Shown one piece after another: positions 41,584 to 54,326 of a stretch of 64,000 nt of DNA. Made by a program: the position numbers and the translations under genes. The notes beneath the pieces are model-generated. The model had not been told where the DNA came from, did no database searches, and saw only the letters and a program-made list of their open reading frames with translations. Positions within the stretch are counted from its first letter, which is position 1. Each line of letters begins with the position of its first letter. Location: positions 49,842,047 through 49,906,046 of the forward strand of contig CM060947.1 in the NCBI GenBank assembly GCA_030765055.1, read 5' to 3'. This DNA comes from Mantis religiosa. Its lineage: Eukaryota; Arthropoda; Insecta; Mantodea; Mantidae.

Positions 41584-42624
41584 AATGGAAAAAACAGAGT
41601 TTCGTGCTGTTATTAAACATTTTCATTTGAAGAATTGGACAGCAGCACAAGTCACAACTGAATTGGATGAAGTTCACATGGACTCTGCACCAACATTGAA
41701 TACCATTTACTTTTGGATCAATGAATTTAAATGTGGCCGCAGAAGCACCAAAGTTGAATCGCGCTCTGGTTGCCTATTTGAGGTCATCTCAGAGGACACC
41801 ATTAAGAAAATCCACAATCTAATTCTGCAAGATTGCTGAATCAAAATTCGTGAGATTGCTGCGGCTGTAGGCATCTCAAGTGAGCAAGTGCACAATATGC
41901 TGCATGAAAAATTGGCAATGAAAAACGTGTAAGAAAAATGGATGCCGCAATTGCTCACAGTCGACCAAAAGTTAATCCGGAAGAACACTTGTATCGGGTG
42001 TCTTGACGATGTTTAATCACAACCTGCAAGACCTTTTGCAGCGATTTGTGACTGGATGAAACTTGAATCCATCACTACACACCAGAGTTAAAACAGCAGT
42101 CAAGACAATGGACAAAGGCTGGTAAAAGTACACCAAAGAAGGCAAGGACCATTTTGTCAGCTGGTAAGGTGATGGCCACTGTTTTTTGGGGTTCTCAAGG
42201 AATAATCCTGATAGACTACTTGGAAAAAGGGAGAACCATAACTGGAACTTACGTTTCATTGTTTGATGATCTGCGACATGAGTTGACTGAAAAGAGAACA
42301 GATTGAAACACAAAAAGGTGCTCTTTCACCAGGACAATGCACTATCACACACATCAGCACTCGCAATGGCAAAAGAGCATGAGTTGGGCTTTGAATAGGT
42401 TCCTCATCCCCTTATTCACCAGACTTAGCCCGAAGTGACTTCTTCCTATTCCCAAACTTGCAATTTGGCATGGTGGTAAGAAATTTTCATCAAATTAAGT
42501 TATAGTCACCCTCAATCAGTATTTTACAGACCTTGACAGAACCTATTTTTCTGACGGGGTGAAAAAGCTGGAACATCGCTGGGCCAAGTGTATAGCCATC
42601 AATGGAGACTATGTCGAGAAATAA
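41584..42624 (+). pseudogene. decayed mariner transposase
   Basis: From ATG at 41584: MEKTEFRAVIKHFHLKNWTA, then TIYFWINEFKCGRRSTKVES (the HTH and linker) and DTIKKIHNLILQD up to a stop at 41837-41839. Later pieces keep mariner order: IREIAAAVGISSEQVHNML, GPFCQLVR/VMATVFWG-like text near 42160, DYLEKG near 42215, LFHQDNALSHTS near 42325 and an SPDLARSDFF-type block near 42420. Many stops and frameshifts; inactive. Confidence 0.85.
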
Positions 42625-42690
42625 GGTGAGATGCTTACGAAAAAAAAGAAAAGTTATTGCTTTTTTACTAGACTTATCAAATGACCCTCA

Positions 42691-44289
42691 CACAGTGGGT
42701 CATATCCCTGTTCACTGTCTGGTATGTGTACTATCAACAGATCTTTCTAATCCTTTGAAAGACACTCGAGATTGGGTATGGGCATAACTCCTGATTGCCT
42801 CCATGCCAGTAGAACTTAGCCAATGGATATGTTATCTATAAAATATAGAGAGCAAGGCTGATGTGGTAGAGAAAGTGGCATCTGAATGTATTTTCTCTGG
42901 CCTCTTTGGTTTCCCTGCAATTCCTTTTACCAACCGCTCCATCATTGTTCCTTTACTTTCATATTTCATATCTCATTCTCATAGCAAGTTTCAATCTGAT
43001 CACACATTCTGGCTACTATCTCTGATCCAAAGTTGTCTGCTTTTCGACAGATTGACTGCAGCCATCCAATTACAGGTCTTGGGGGGTTTAACTCCTCCTT
43101 GTGAGAAGTATTAACAGAAAAAATAAAAGTAAGACAATTTAAAATATTGTCATTGCAAATAAAATATATAACTGAATTACTTTCTAGCTGACTTTTTCTG
43201 TCATTAAAGTGTCTAGGTTTGAGGACATTTCTATGTCCTCCATTCTAGGAGGTTAAATAGAGAAAGATTTTTACTCTTGAATTATTCCTGTATTTATTTG
43301 AAGATTGTGCTTTTCTTGTGGCAGTGTGATATATTAGAAGTTAATAATCTTAAGACGTAGTTTTAAGACAAATTAATGTGTCTCTGAGGAGATGCCGAAA
43401 CATTTAAGATACACGCCAGCCACAATAAGTTTTAAATAATTATAGTCCCTGGTGTAATACCAATGATATCATTCCTTTGAGAACCACAAATGTTGGTTCA
43501 TTGCCTCTTATTCAGAATTTTAACTTAGTACTACCTAATTGATGTTCTGGAGTGATTGATTAGGATGACCTATGAAACATGGTAAGCATTGACATTAATC
43601 CCTATGAGTTCCTCACCACTTCTAATGGTAAATTAGATTCATCATAAGGTAGGTGCACTTATGAGAAGCTTATGGCTCTGTTCTGCCCTACTATTATGTT
43701 TCAATAATGACTACATCCCTTTAACAGTGCTTCACCTGTAATGCATTTAACCAGCTCCCCAGCATAGATTTAAGTTCTTGGATTATCATTTGGGTTAAAC
43801 ACTTTACCCTTTGTACAGCTTAGTGCTCTTACAGTGGCCTTGATCAGCCAAGTTCTATGAATGCTACTCGATACTTACCTCTGCTAGCAGAGGTTGCAAG
43901 TAAATCTGAACTATTTTTACAGCAAGGTAAACCACTGTACTTAACTCATGCAGTCCTCGGAGCTGAAAGATCTCTGGTATTCTCCAAGCACATGGAGCTC
44001 AAAGTTGTTCCATCCTCTGTAATTGCTTTTCCTCCATAGGAGCTTCTTTAGTGCCTTTCAAAGGTTAGATAGAATGTGACCCCTATTCATTCCAGTTAAG
44101 ATAGCCATGACACTACTTTGAGTAGATAAACGGATCCAGCATGGAGCAGAGGAATGTTACTAGATTTCTGCCAGCTGAAGCCAATCAAACTTAACCATTG
44201 GATGGCAGTGCAATGTAAGTAAGTGGAACACAAGTGTACGAGTGGGCAGGTAAGTTCAAAGTAGGTGTAACAAATAAAAATTCGCCAAA
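42691..44289. other. no gene recognised
   Basis: Longest frames are 60-83 codons and unconvincing. CTGAGGAGATGCCGAAAC at about 43385 looks hammerhead-like but has no stem II. Confidence 0.35.
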
Positions 44290-44931
44290 AGACGCTCTTT
44301 CAGTGCAGCCACTGAGAACAACATTGCGGGAGCTGAGTTGATACGGGAAAGCAGGCGAGTTACGGCGAGTGAAATTGCATCAAAGATGAACATTATTGTC
44401 GGATCACCATCAGCCATAAAGTCCCAGAAACTGTATGTGAGGTCGTTCCAAAACGTGACATCGGAAGTGAAAGGCGAATGGATGTGTGCAGGGAGTTCTT
44501 GCGACAGTACGAGCCTAAGGGGAGGCATTTCTTCCCCGTACTCTTTCGGAAGATGAAAGCCGGGTGCAATTTTGCAAATCTGAACGAAAGCGGCGAAATT
44601 CATCTCCAAAACCAAAGAACTGCTGGTAAAGTAATGTTGACTTCGTGTTGGGACTATCAAGGAGCAATTCTTGTACAGCATATGCCGAGAGATAAAAATT
44701 TAAACATTGAAAGGCACACAAATCTTATGTGTTAAAATTTGAAATCGGTTATTTGAGGAAGCAGCGTGACTGGTGTCCAGTGGCGTACTGGTACTGTATG
44801 ACAATGCGAAGCCACGAAGTCACGTTAGATGCCATCAAAGACCTGACGTTCACCTGTTGGCCCACGCACTGTATTCTCCAGATCTGGCACCATTGTCATA
44901 TTTTTAATCCACTGAAAGAAGTTCTTACATA
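44290..44931 (+). pseudogene. mariner-like transposase fragment
   Basis: In shifting plus frames: ELIRESRRVTASEIASKMNI, REFLRQYEPKGRHFF, TAGKVMLTSCWDYQGAILVQ (matching the AGKVM.TVFWD..GvilvD block) and, near 44860, a CDLAPCDFHLF-type remnant ending NPLKEVL. It is a different mariner from the two others in the window. TIRs were not found, and the foldback element at 44932 begins where it ends. Confidence 0.75.
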
Positions 44932-45549
44932 GGACACCTTTTACCTCAAACGCTCGGATCCGCACGAAAACATGCTTAGAATAACAACCGATCATAAAGC
45001 AGTGGTCTGTGTCATTTCCATGCAAAACGTTGCATTCACCTCAATATTTTAATAGCGCAAAACACGCATACATTACACACCTGATACTGCTTGTATTAGT
45101 ACGCTAATGTGCAGATGAATTTCGATGAAGTGGTTAAAACAAAGTGAAAGAGCACAATGTACACACCTCACCAAAGCCACGTTATCACATTCCAAATCCC
45201 TTTCACGTTCACGCAGTGCAACAAAGAACCACAGTAATTACATTTGCAATTGATATGGCAGTCATGTCATAACCTGTCTTTCGCCAAGCATAGATTTATG
45301 CTTTAGTGCATAACATTGATTGTAAATCACGAGTTAAGTTTGTTGAAATAACGATCAAGTAGCTTTACTTGTGGTTCGGTACATTGTAGTCTCACAAAAT
45401 CAGCAATCTTTCTGATGTAGAGCTTATAATAGCGTAACAGACAAGTGCGCAATTTTTGCATGGAAATGACCCAGACCACATTTTAATAATCATTTGTTAT
45501 TCTAAGCATATTTTCGTGCGGTTCCGAGCGTTCGAGATCAAATGTGTCC
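44932..45549. mobile_element. foldback / MITE-like element with ~100-bp inverted arms
   Basis: 44932-45033 (GGACACC...CAAACGCTCGGATCCGCACGAAAACATGCTTAGAATAACAA with later CATTTCCATGCAAAA) pairs with 45447-45549 read in reverse. By eye about 80-85% of positions match. The middle 410 bp are non-coding. No clear target duplication. Confidence 0.8.
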
Positions 45550-45679
45550 CTTGTTAGGGGGGTCAAGGTTCGCTGATGCAGGCGGCAGTGTGTAACTGGT
45601 TCCCCCTCATCCTAATTGGCTAATGCTTTCGCGCCATAGGCGGTGCATTCCCGTCACATTTAAAGCTGCAGTAAACGTC

Positions 45680-46275
45680 ATAATAATTGCCAGGAAGATA
45701 GAAATAAGAATATGAAGGCATGCAAAAATAATGAAGTTTGTAATGAAACTGAGCAAGTTGAAACTGAATGAATGAGCAATGAAACTGGAACAAGTTTATA
45801 ATGAAAGGTCTTCGGCCTTTCCCACTGGGATTTTTTTAAACCAGCACACATACCTTGCAAAAATGCTTGTCTCTCAGTCTTGAAAGTTGTGTCACGCCAT
45901 ACTTGTCGAGTGTCCTTTATTCACCCAAGTCTCGTCAAGGTAGTATATTTTGCGATTTGGACAATTTGATTGTCCTTAAATAACGTCTTCGCCATACAGC
46001 AATATTGCCCCTGGAGTGATAAGTTTTCCTGTTGTTTCAGTTTCATGTCGCGATGTTCCTACGCATCTAACACACCTGTAAGTTCAGGGCACAGCTGTTC
46101 GACTTCTGTCACTGACAGAGACGGATTCTTCTCTGTGAGTGCATTAAACACATGCACCACAATTCTTTTTCGCCGCTTTGTAAACATTTTCCCTTGCGAT
46201 GCTTCAGCGAAAAACTGGCGGTATACTCTGCCATTATACATATAATAAGTACACGCGCAATAAATGATCAATAAA
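45680..46275 (-). pseudogene. DDE_3 (IS630-like) transposase remnant
   Basis: Minus strand, right to left: KRIVVHVFNALTEKNPSLSV then TEVEQLCPELTGV (N-terminal HTH), a gap, then KIYYLDETWVNKGHSTSM (the YLDETWVN block holding the first catalytic Asp) and a VPVGKG-like remnant near 45830. The middle HTH-to-core segment is deleted and stops separate the pieces. Related in type to the remnant at 39112-40196. Confidence 0.65.
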
Positions 46276-46729
46276 ATAATTTAACTCTCGCATTCGGCAT
46301 AGCACACCGTCGAATGGCGATATATGACAAAACAAGGTCAGTGTGAAGTCATAAAAACAAATATGTCATCAATACCGCTAAATCACGTGCTTTCGTGCCA
46401 TGTGCTTGAGAGCAAAGGAACCTCCTCTTTACTTGGTTTAAGAATTAACATGCATTTAAGATAAATCAACTCTGATGCGTAATATCTTTCATTGAAGCAG
46501 TTACGAAAATATAAATTTGACAATTGTCTTTCAACATTGAAGACATATCACCATGTAAAATGAACTAATTTTTACCGCACAACTGTCTGCACAACAACAG
46601 CAGCCAATGAGATGTGATAAGGTCACGTGGCCGTTAAGAGATAAGGGACAAGCTTAAATGAAACGAGGATTAGCTGTTTACTATACAGTAGTCCTAGAGT
46701 GACCCGAGCCGAGCCAAGCGCGACCGTGA
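46276..46729. other. no gene recognised
   Basis: No supported feature. Confidence 0.3.
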
Positions 46730-46905
46730 CTTGCGGCCTGTATTACGATCTCCAGTTAAGATGTCGGTTAACGCTTAACTTGGAGTTACACGCAGATGTC
46801 GGTATTACGACCTTCGGTTAAGGGCTAACTGAGTTATTTCTGGAGGTAAACTAACCCTCACCTCGAGTAGCGGTTACTGAGATAACTTGGAGTTTACCTT
46901 CACAC
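46730..46905. repeat. possible DNA-transposon end with GTATTACGA repeats
   Basis: GGCCTGTATTACGATCTCC and, 56 bp later, CGGTATTACGACCTTCGG are imperfect direct copies, and the block is GC-rich relative to its surroundings. PIF/Harbinger-like ends often look like this; tentative. Confidence 0.3.
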
Positions 46906-46940
46906 ACACAAAAGAAAATGGCGTACATCCAGGCCAGATT

Positions 46941-47162
46941 GCCCGCCTCGGTAGCGTAGATGGTAGCATGTCTGCCTCACGTTCAAGAGGTCCCGAGTTC
47001 GAATCTCGATCAGGGTGAGCTACCTGGATAAGGATTTTTCCAGGGGTTTCCCTTAACGTAAAAGACAAATGTCGGTTAATTCTGAGCTCCATGGACCCTG
47101 GGTCATTTGAGCATCATTTCATCCATTCCAATCATCGTCCGATATGACGTTGGAGGACGTAA

Positions 47163-47165
<3 letters not shown>
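46941..47165 (+). mobile_element. SINE family A copy 6 (best preserved)
   Basis: GCCCGCCTCGGTAGCGTAGA then GGTCCCGAGTTCGAATCTCG form the tRNA-like head. GGGTGAGCTACCTGGATAAG, GACAAATGTCGGTTAATTCT and TCATCGTCCGATATGACGTT complete the body. Closest to the apparent family consensus. Confidence 0.88.
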
Positions 47166-47208
<43 letters not shown>

Positions 47209-47230
47209 CACACAACACATACACACACAC
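47166..47230 (+). repeat. (CA)n microsatellite
   Basis: About 65 bp of CA with two interruptions, grown from the tail of the preceding SINE. Confidence 0.95.
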
Positions 47231-49215
47231 TCTAGGCCAGATTGAAAGTTGACAGCAATTCTGAGGATGAAATGCTGGCACAGTATTTATTTAATAGAAG
47301 AAGAGCTAAAAGAATTTGAATGCGGAAAGATAATTTCATATATATGTATATTTGTGACATGTTGAAAATGAAATAAAATAAATCACATGAGTATTAGGTA
47401 ACTGACCTTATAGGTCATGGAAAGATAATTTCTAGTGTCCCATGGTGTCAGTGACTTGTTGCAGGCAATGCAATATTTTATTCGGCCATATTGCAACATG
47501 TTTTAACGAACATAAATGCACTAAATAAAGCATGTTAAACCTATATCGGAAAGTACACGAAATACTATATGTGTAGGTGGATAGGTATAAATGTTCAGAA
47601 ACATGCTGAAGTTGTAAACATTCGATTTTGCTAATGGTGGGTGCAATGTTTAATTTGCGTTTCGTTAAAGCGTTAACAGAGGAAAGTTACAAGCTGTAAA
47701 GCAAACAGTGAATAAAACAAATTTTTGGGTTACGCAATTTGTATCAATGTTCAAACCGTTATTGCAACGCTGTTCACACATGTAATGTAGCTAATTACAT
47801 GTACAATACCATAATGGTCTAGCCCTACAATGTGATTTAATGAATACCATTTGCTAATTATATTGCGATTTATGCAGTGTGTGCGCTGTCTCAATGCAAG
47901 TTGAAGTATTAATTTATGATTCTTGCCGCACCTACTATAGATTGTGCAAATGCAGTACATAAATACATTTCTGGGATTTGCACACGTAAAGAAATGTTAA
48001 AACCTGTCTATTTTGTATGTTGTGGTATTTAAATGAAGCCATTTATTTGTTCAATTATGTTTTCCAAACAAGGGCACAATGCTGTGACTGAAATGTGACG
48101 TTTGATTATCAAGTGCCAAGAGGAAATGTAAGTTTGCTACAACTTGTTTCCTTAAAAGAAAACCATAGCTATAGCTTAATAACTAGCCAAATTTATTAAG
48201 TTTTTAAAAATTCAGGTGCCAAGTTACTGGTCCCAGAATGAATATACCTCTTTGCATATATCTCTGTGAAATGATAATTTATATAACAAGAGGTGATTTA
48301 TTCATGAGGATAAAGTACTGACCAAATGATTTTAGCCACATTATATTTGTGCAATACTATTATCAGAATTAATAACAGTTATGTGGCTTTATTTAAAAAA
48401 AATTGACTGGAAATCTCTCGGTGTTCATAAATTAACAAGGCATTCCAAATATTCTCCATATATCTCACCTAATCTATAATAATGCTAGCCTAACGCAAAC
48501 CATATAACCTAAACCTTTACCTAACGCAATGAAAAATAATCTAACGCTATGGAAAAATCTAAACTGTAAACGAACTATGCTAGACCTTACTACAAATGAA
48601 CTATTAATGAAAATTGTACGAAAATATACAGAAAACTGCGAATAAAGAGTTGAAACAAGACGCCTGATACTACATGTGTTTGGTTTTCCCGCTAATTCAC
48701 ATTCTAAACAGAATGTAGCGTTGCAAACGTGGTAAAATCCTAGTGGAAGATATTCCTAACCGTTCATATTCCACCATAATGCATAGAGTAACAAACCTTC
48801 AGGTGAATCGAAATTTAAATCTTATTTATGGATTTTTTATTTATAAATTTTATTTATTGAATTTGTATTAAATAGACATTATTGGATAAGAAAGGAATAC
48901 TGTTTCTATTTACATATATTTGGTCTTCATAACAAAGCTATTTATTTACAGCCACTTTTCTTTTAGCAAATTGTAGTGAAACTAGTATATCGTCAAGATT
49001 ATACTAAGTTTCAATTTAAATAAATGACTATCTGCTTGAATGTTCACGCTTTGCATTACCATATTTTGTAGTGGATATGTTGGTATACGTGTTTTGTAAA
49101 CAAATTTTGTGAGGATGGAGAGCTCTCTCCTGAATTTGGTACTATAGGATCGTATTTAAATTGCTGTGACGTAGTTTTCATTTCTGCACCTCTGTCTGAT
49201 AGAAGTTGAAGCTGT

Positions 49216-49844
49216 TCATACTTTAGATCCAGATATTCTTCTTGTAGAGCTTTTAGTAGCTCTTCCTGGACATTTCGGAATACATTTAATCACAGTATTC
49301 CTATTGGTGTATGGTGCCGTTGCTTCTGTTAAATAAAATGGCTCCGAATGTTGCGGGGGAGAGGTGGAAGCTTGACCCTCTACTGGTTTCTTATCTTTTA
49401 TGACAAGCAAGTTGTTATCTGACAAGGGAGTTTGAGCAGAGAGATCACTAGTGGAAGTGCATACATCTGCTGAAGTCTGACAACTGACATCATACATAAT
49501 TTTTGGATATACTGTAAGGTTGCTTATTGATGTGGAGGTGTCTTTAAGTTCCTTGTCATCCCTTGGCTCATCGACTTCCATTGGTTCCACTGGAGTTGGA
49601 CATATGCATGGAATATCAAATAGAGCCGGATTGGACGATGTTGCTGGAGAAGTTTCATAAGAAGACCATGGAACCACCCGGAAGCTATAGGTGACTGGTG
49701 GAGAACAATGGAAATTCGGAAGCTTCAGTATCCTCATCACTGGGCTAGGTGCTGGACTGCTGGTGGCGTTAACTGCTGAACAGTACGTTGTTCTTGTGGT
49801 ATCTCTGCTTACGGCAGCGAAATTTGACGTCTGAACCGCGGATC
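49216..49844 (-). CDS. unrecognised Ser/Thr/Pro-rich exon, array copy 1
   Basis: Open on the minus strand from an acceptor (TTTTTCTCCAG|GATCC at 49845) to TGA at 49218-49216, about 209 codons. It reads SAVQTSNFAAVSRDTTRTTY, later CPTPVEPMEVDEPRDDKELK, TVYPKIMYDVSCQTSADVCT and QHSEPFYLTEATAPY. Low complexity and acidic patches suggest a disordered regulatory region; no domain recognised. The last ~25 residues look like out-of-frame text: the next frame encodes NVFRNVQEELLKALQEEYLD and FKYDPIVPNSGESSPSSQ, so the ancestral reading probably shifted or was spliced there (TTTATTTAACAG is a candidate acceptor). Confidence 0.5.
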
Positions 49845-50436
49845 CTGGAGAAAAATTGAAGGAAATTATTTTCAGCTATAGTATTTATTCATAGTGTAAA
49901 TTTTCTTGGTAAACCAGAATAAAATTTTCAGTAACATGCAGTTATTATGACATCTTGAAACACAACTTGAAAACACTGAGCCTCGATAAGGTTGAAGAAA
50001 CATAAAGAGAACGTAAATTATATTAAAAGATTGTCAGCATCATTGACAGAGTTTTGGGCCCAAATGACCTTGTTGTCGACGGGCCCTAAAACACCACACA
50101 CTCACTTGACAGAGTTTTTTTTTGATATGGAGGAAAGTATTAAAATTGCAGTAGAAAGGGAACGAGATTGAAAATAACAATTAGACGCAAAATAGTGATT
50201 GAAGGGTTGGAAGCTAAGGAAAGTAAATATTGTTTATGTGTTAAACGATGGTAATATTAGCTACGACCAATGTTTATGTTATAAACAAATAATTACAATA
50301 TTTTAAATTTTAGATGATTTTTGTTCCATCAAAACTACATTGATAATTAGGGCCCAGAAATTTAGTAAAAAAAAGGACAGAAAAAAAGCAATACAGTAGG
50401 ATAAGACCTGAAGCTTTCCTGGCGGACAAATGCGCT

Positions 50437-50845
50437 CACTTTATTCTCGGGCAGCCAGTCAGGTGAAAAGATGATTAGATATTGTGGTTATAGCATTTCA
50501 TAAATATCCTGACGATGTGAGAGATGCACACTCCGTAAAGGTTGCCCGCCTTGGTAGCGTAGATGGTAGCATGTCTCCCTTACTTTCAAGAGACCCCGAG
50601 TTCGAATATCGGTCAGGGTGAGTTACCTAGATAAGGTTTTTCCGGGTGTTTTCCTTATCCTTCAAGACAAATGTCGGTTAACTCTGGGCAGCATGGACCA
50701 TGGGCTCATTTTACTTTCATTTCACGGAAAGCATTCACCGTCCGATATAACTTATGGTTGGGGCGGACGCAAATTAAAAAAAAAAACTGCCGAAACGTTG
50801 ATATCTAATCATCTTTCCACGTGGCTGGCTGCCTGAGAAGAAAGT
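50437..50845. repeat. inverted-repeat element carrying a SINE, copy 1
   Basis: CTCACTTTATTCTCGGGCAG...AAAGATGATTAGATAT (50437-50485) is repeated inverted at 50793-50845. A family A SINE lies between the arms. The same arrangement is in units 2, 3 and 4. Confidence 0.7.
50544..50780 (+). mobile_element. SINE family A copy 7 (array copy 1)
   Basis: GCCCGCCTTGGTAGCGTAGA, GACCCCGAGTTCGAATATCG, GTCAGGGTGAGTTACC retained, A-rich end. Confidence 0.85.
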
Positions 50846-51504
50846 GAGAACAATACAGTAGGTTAGTAGTGAGGGTTTATATTACTCGACTGAGCGTTCA
50901 GGCTTGACTTTCATGTGACCATCGTTCTGTGGTCGTTCCGTATCAGGTCCTATCTGGCCGATCATTAAAGTGAAATTTTAGTAAGTTGATGTACAGTAAG
51001 TTACGGAAAACAAATAGAGCGATTGGAAGCCGCGCGTGTCTATATCATAAGTTTTCTTCCGCCTACCGATGTATGACACTTTGCTGTCCAGAAGACATGA
51101 TTATATCTGAACAGAGTATACATACACTGGACTCGCCGTGTATGTGCGATAAGCTAAGGTAAACCTCTATGTTGCTATTCTTTTCCGATACGCTTTCTCG
51201 CTTTGCGACGTAATACGCTAGCTGTGTCTCTTAAACATAGGGGAAGGTGTTGAATGTCATGCAGTCCCGCACGTACTCATACAACCAAGGTCACAGTTAA
51301 CGGTAGTCTATGAAATGTAGTCACACGATGGACACAGTGTCTGAGAATATTTTGTACATTTACTTGTAAATTATACAAAACAAGCTTTTCTTTTCCAAAT
51401 ATATGAATATAAACAAAAGAATCATTGATATATACAAAGTAAATGCTAATTGGTGGTGACGATACTACATTATGTCTCTGCATGAGTTGTTACGGTGAAC
51501 AACA

Positions 51505-52400
51505 ATGTATATAAACATTCGATTTTGCTGATAGTGGGTGCAATGTTTAATTTGGGTTTGGTTAAAACATTAACAGAGGAAAGTAGCAAGCTGTAAAGCA
51601 AACAGCGAATAAAAAAAAAAAAAAAATTGTTTATCTAATTGTATGGATGTCCAACAGTTACTGCAAACGTTGGTTAGACATATAATGTAGCTAATTACAT
51701 GTACAATACTATAATTGTTTTGCCCTTCAATGTGTCTTAATGAATACCATTCGCTAATTATATTGCGATATATGGAGTGTGTGCGCTGTCTCAATGCAAG
51801 TTAAAGTATTACTTATGATTCTTGCCGTACCTACTATAGATTGTGCAAATGCAGTACATAAATGCCATAACATAAATATAAATGGTTTTACATAAATGTA
51901 CATAAATGTACATAAATGTTTTAACATGTACAACATGTTTTAACAAACAAAAATGCAATAAATAAAGCCTGTTAAACCAATACCGGATAGTACACGAAAA
52001 ACTATATGTGTAGTTGGGTAGGTAGAAATGTTCAGAAACATGCTGAAGTTGTAAACATTCGATTTTGCTAATGGTGGGTGCAATGTTTAATTTGCGTTTC
52101 GTTTAAGCATTACCAGAGGAAAGTAACAAGCTGTTAAGCAAACAGTGAATATAACAAATTTTTAGGTTATGCAATTTTAATGGATGTCCAAATCGTTATT
52201 GCAAATGCTGTTCACACATGTAATGTAGCTAATTACATGTACATACCATAATGGTTTAGCCCTACAATGTGCCTTAATGAATACCATTTGCTAATTATAT
52301 TGCGATTTATGCACTGTGTGAGATGTCAGAATGCAAGTTGAAGTATTAATTTATAAGTCTTGCCGTAGCTACTGTAGATTGTGCAAATGCAGTACATAAA
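51505..52400 (+). repeat. internal direct duplication at the unit junction
   Basis: ACATTCGATTTTGCTGATAG at about 51513 and ACATTCGATTTTGCTAATGG at about 52056 each start a few-hundred-bp stretch with GTGGGTGCAATGTTTAATTTG, AGCAAACAGYGAAT and AGCTAATTACATGTACAATA. The two versions differ by many substitutions, so this duplication is older than the 4.4-kb repeats; it recurs at 55930/56465 and 60345/60880. Confidence 0.8.
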
Positions 52401-53689
52401 TTTATTTGCTGCGAAATGCACACGTAAAGGAATATTAAAACCTGTCCATCTTGGATGTAGTGGTATTTAAATGAAGCTATTTATTTGTTCAATTATGTTT
52501 TTCAATCAAGGGCACAATGCTGTGACTGAAATGTGACGTTTGATTATGAAGTGCCAAGAGGAAATGTAAGTTTGCTACAACCTGTTACCTTAAAAGTGAG
52601 CCACAGTTATTACTGCATTACTAGCCAAATAGAATATGTGTTAAAATTCAGGTACCAAGCTACTGGTTCCAGAATGCATATTTTATAACCTTGTTTTTAT
52701 TCATGGATGTCTTAAAGACCTTCGAGCTTTGCACATGCTTCTGTAAAATGATAATTTATATCAAATAGGCGATTTATTCATCAGGACAAATTACTGACCA
52801 AATGATTTTAGCCAAATTATATTTGTGCAATACTGTTATCAGAATTAGTAACAGGTATTTGGCCTTATTAAAAAAATTGACTGGAAATCTCTCGGTGTTC
52901 ATAAATTAACAATGCATTCCAAATATTCTCCATATATCTCACTTAATCTATAATAATATTAGCCTAACGCAACCTATATAACCTATAACATTAACCTAAC
53001 GCAATGAAAAAGAATCTAACGCTATGGAAAAATCTAAACTGTAAACGAACTATGCTAGACCTTATTACAAATGAGCTATTAATGAAAATATCAGGAAAAT
53101 ATACAGAAAACAGCGAATAAAGAGTTGAAACAAGACGCCTGATACTACATATGTTTGGTTTTCCCGGTAATTCACATTCTATACACAATATAGCTTGCAA
53201 ACACGGTAAAATCCTAGTGGAAAATATTGCTAACCGTTCACATTCCATCGTAATGCATAGAGTAACAAATCTTCAGGTAAATCGAAATTTAAATCTTATT
53301 AATGGATTTGTATTTATAAATTTTATTTCTTGAATCTCAATTAGATAGACATTACTGGATGAGAAGAGAATACTGTTTCTATGTTCATGTATTTGGTCTG
53401 CATAACAAAGCTAATTTCTTTACAGCCACTTTTCCTTTGGCTAATTGCAGTGAAACTATTATATCGTCAAATTTATACGCAGTTTCAATTTAAATAAATT
53501 ACTATCTGCTTGAATGCTCACGCTTTGCATTACCATATTTTGTAGTGGATATGTTGGTATACGTGTTTTCTAAACAAATTTTGTGAGGATGGAGAGCTCT
53601 CTCCTGAATTTGGTATTACAGGATCGTATTTAAATTGCTGTGGCCTAGTTTTCATTTCTGCACCTCTGTTTGATAGAAGTTGAAGTTGT

Positions 53690-54326
53690 TCATGCTTTAG
53701 AACCAGATATCCTTCTTGTAGAGCTTTTAGTAGCTCTTCCTGGACATTTCGAAATACATGTAATCCCAGTATTCCTATTGGTGTATGGTGCGGTTGCTTC
53801 TGTTAAATAAAATGGCTCCGAATGTTGCGGGGGAGAGGTTGAAGCTGGACCCTCTACTGGTTTCTGATCTTTTGTCACAAGCAAGTTGTTATCTGACAAG
53901 GGAGTTTGAGCAGAGAGATCACTGGTGGATGTGCATACATCTGCTGAAGTCTGACTACGGACATCACACATAATTTTTGGATATAGTGTAAGGTTGCTTA
54001 TTGATGTGATGATGTGTTTAAGTTCCTTGTCATCCCTTGGCTCATCGACGTCGACGGGTTCCACTGGAGTTGGACATATGCATGGAATATCAAATAGAGC
54101 ATGAGTGGACGATGATGCTGAGGAAGTGTCATAACAAGTCCCTGGAACTACCCGGAAACTATAGGTGCTGGCCCGCATTGTGGAGAACAAGGGAAATTCG
54201 GAAGCTTCAGTGTCCTCGTCACTGGGCTAGGTGCTGGACTCCTGGTGGCTTTAACTGCTGAACAGTACGTTGCTCTTGTGGCATCTCTGCCTACGGCAGC
54301 GAAATTTGACATCTGAACCGCGGATC
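53690..54326 (-). pseudogene. array exon, copy 2 (frameshifted)
   Basis: Acceptor TTCTTTAG|GATCC at 54327. Same frame as copy 1 until a one-base deletion near 54167 (GTGCTGG for GTGACTGG), which leads to an early stop. The distal part stays open and reads CPTPVEPVDVDEPRDDKELK and VRSQTSADVCTSTSDL. Ends at 53690. Confidence 0.6.

Larger units (their letters stand above)
41139..42690 (+). mobile_element. mariner relic (irritans/mauritiana-like) with TIRs
   Basis: TIRs read TGAGGGTCGTGTGATAAGTC at 41139 and, inverted, TGAGGGTCATTTGATAAGTC from 42690. A TA precedes the left end; the right TA has decayed to CA. Without the nested 287-bp insert the element is about 1.25 kb, normal for mariner. Confidence 0.88.
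47493..51930. repeat. 4.4-kb tandem array, copy 1
   Basis: Unit boundary set at CAACATGTTTTAAC. Similarity to the later units starts abruptly at 47493, the left edge of the array. Contents in order: AT-rich region with a CTAACGCAA-rich stretch (about 48490-48550), an exon-like minus-strand frame (49216-49844), an inverted-repeat element containing a SINE (50437-50845), and an internal second version of the first few hundred bases (from about 51505). Confidence 0.9.

Noticed and set aside
43380..43410. Hammerhead motif CTGAGGA...GAAAC
   Set aside because: Only six bases separate the boxes, leaving no stem II.
44256..44681. 141-codon minus-strand gene
   Set aside because: It is the antisense shadow of a plus-strand mariner transposase fragment.
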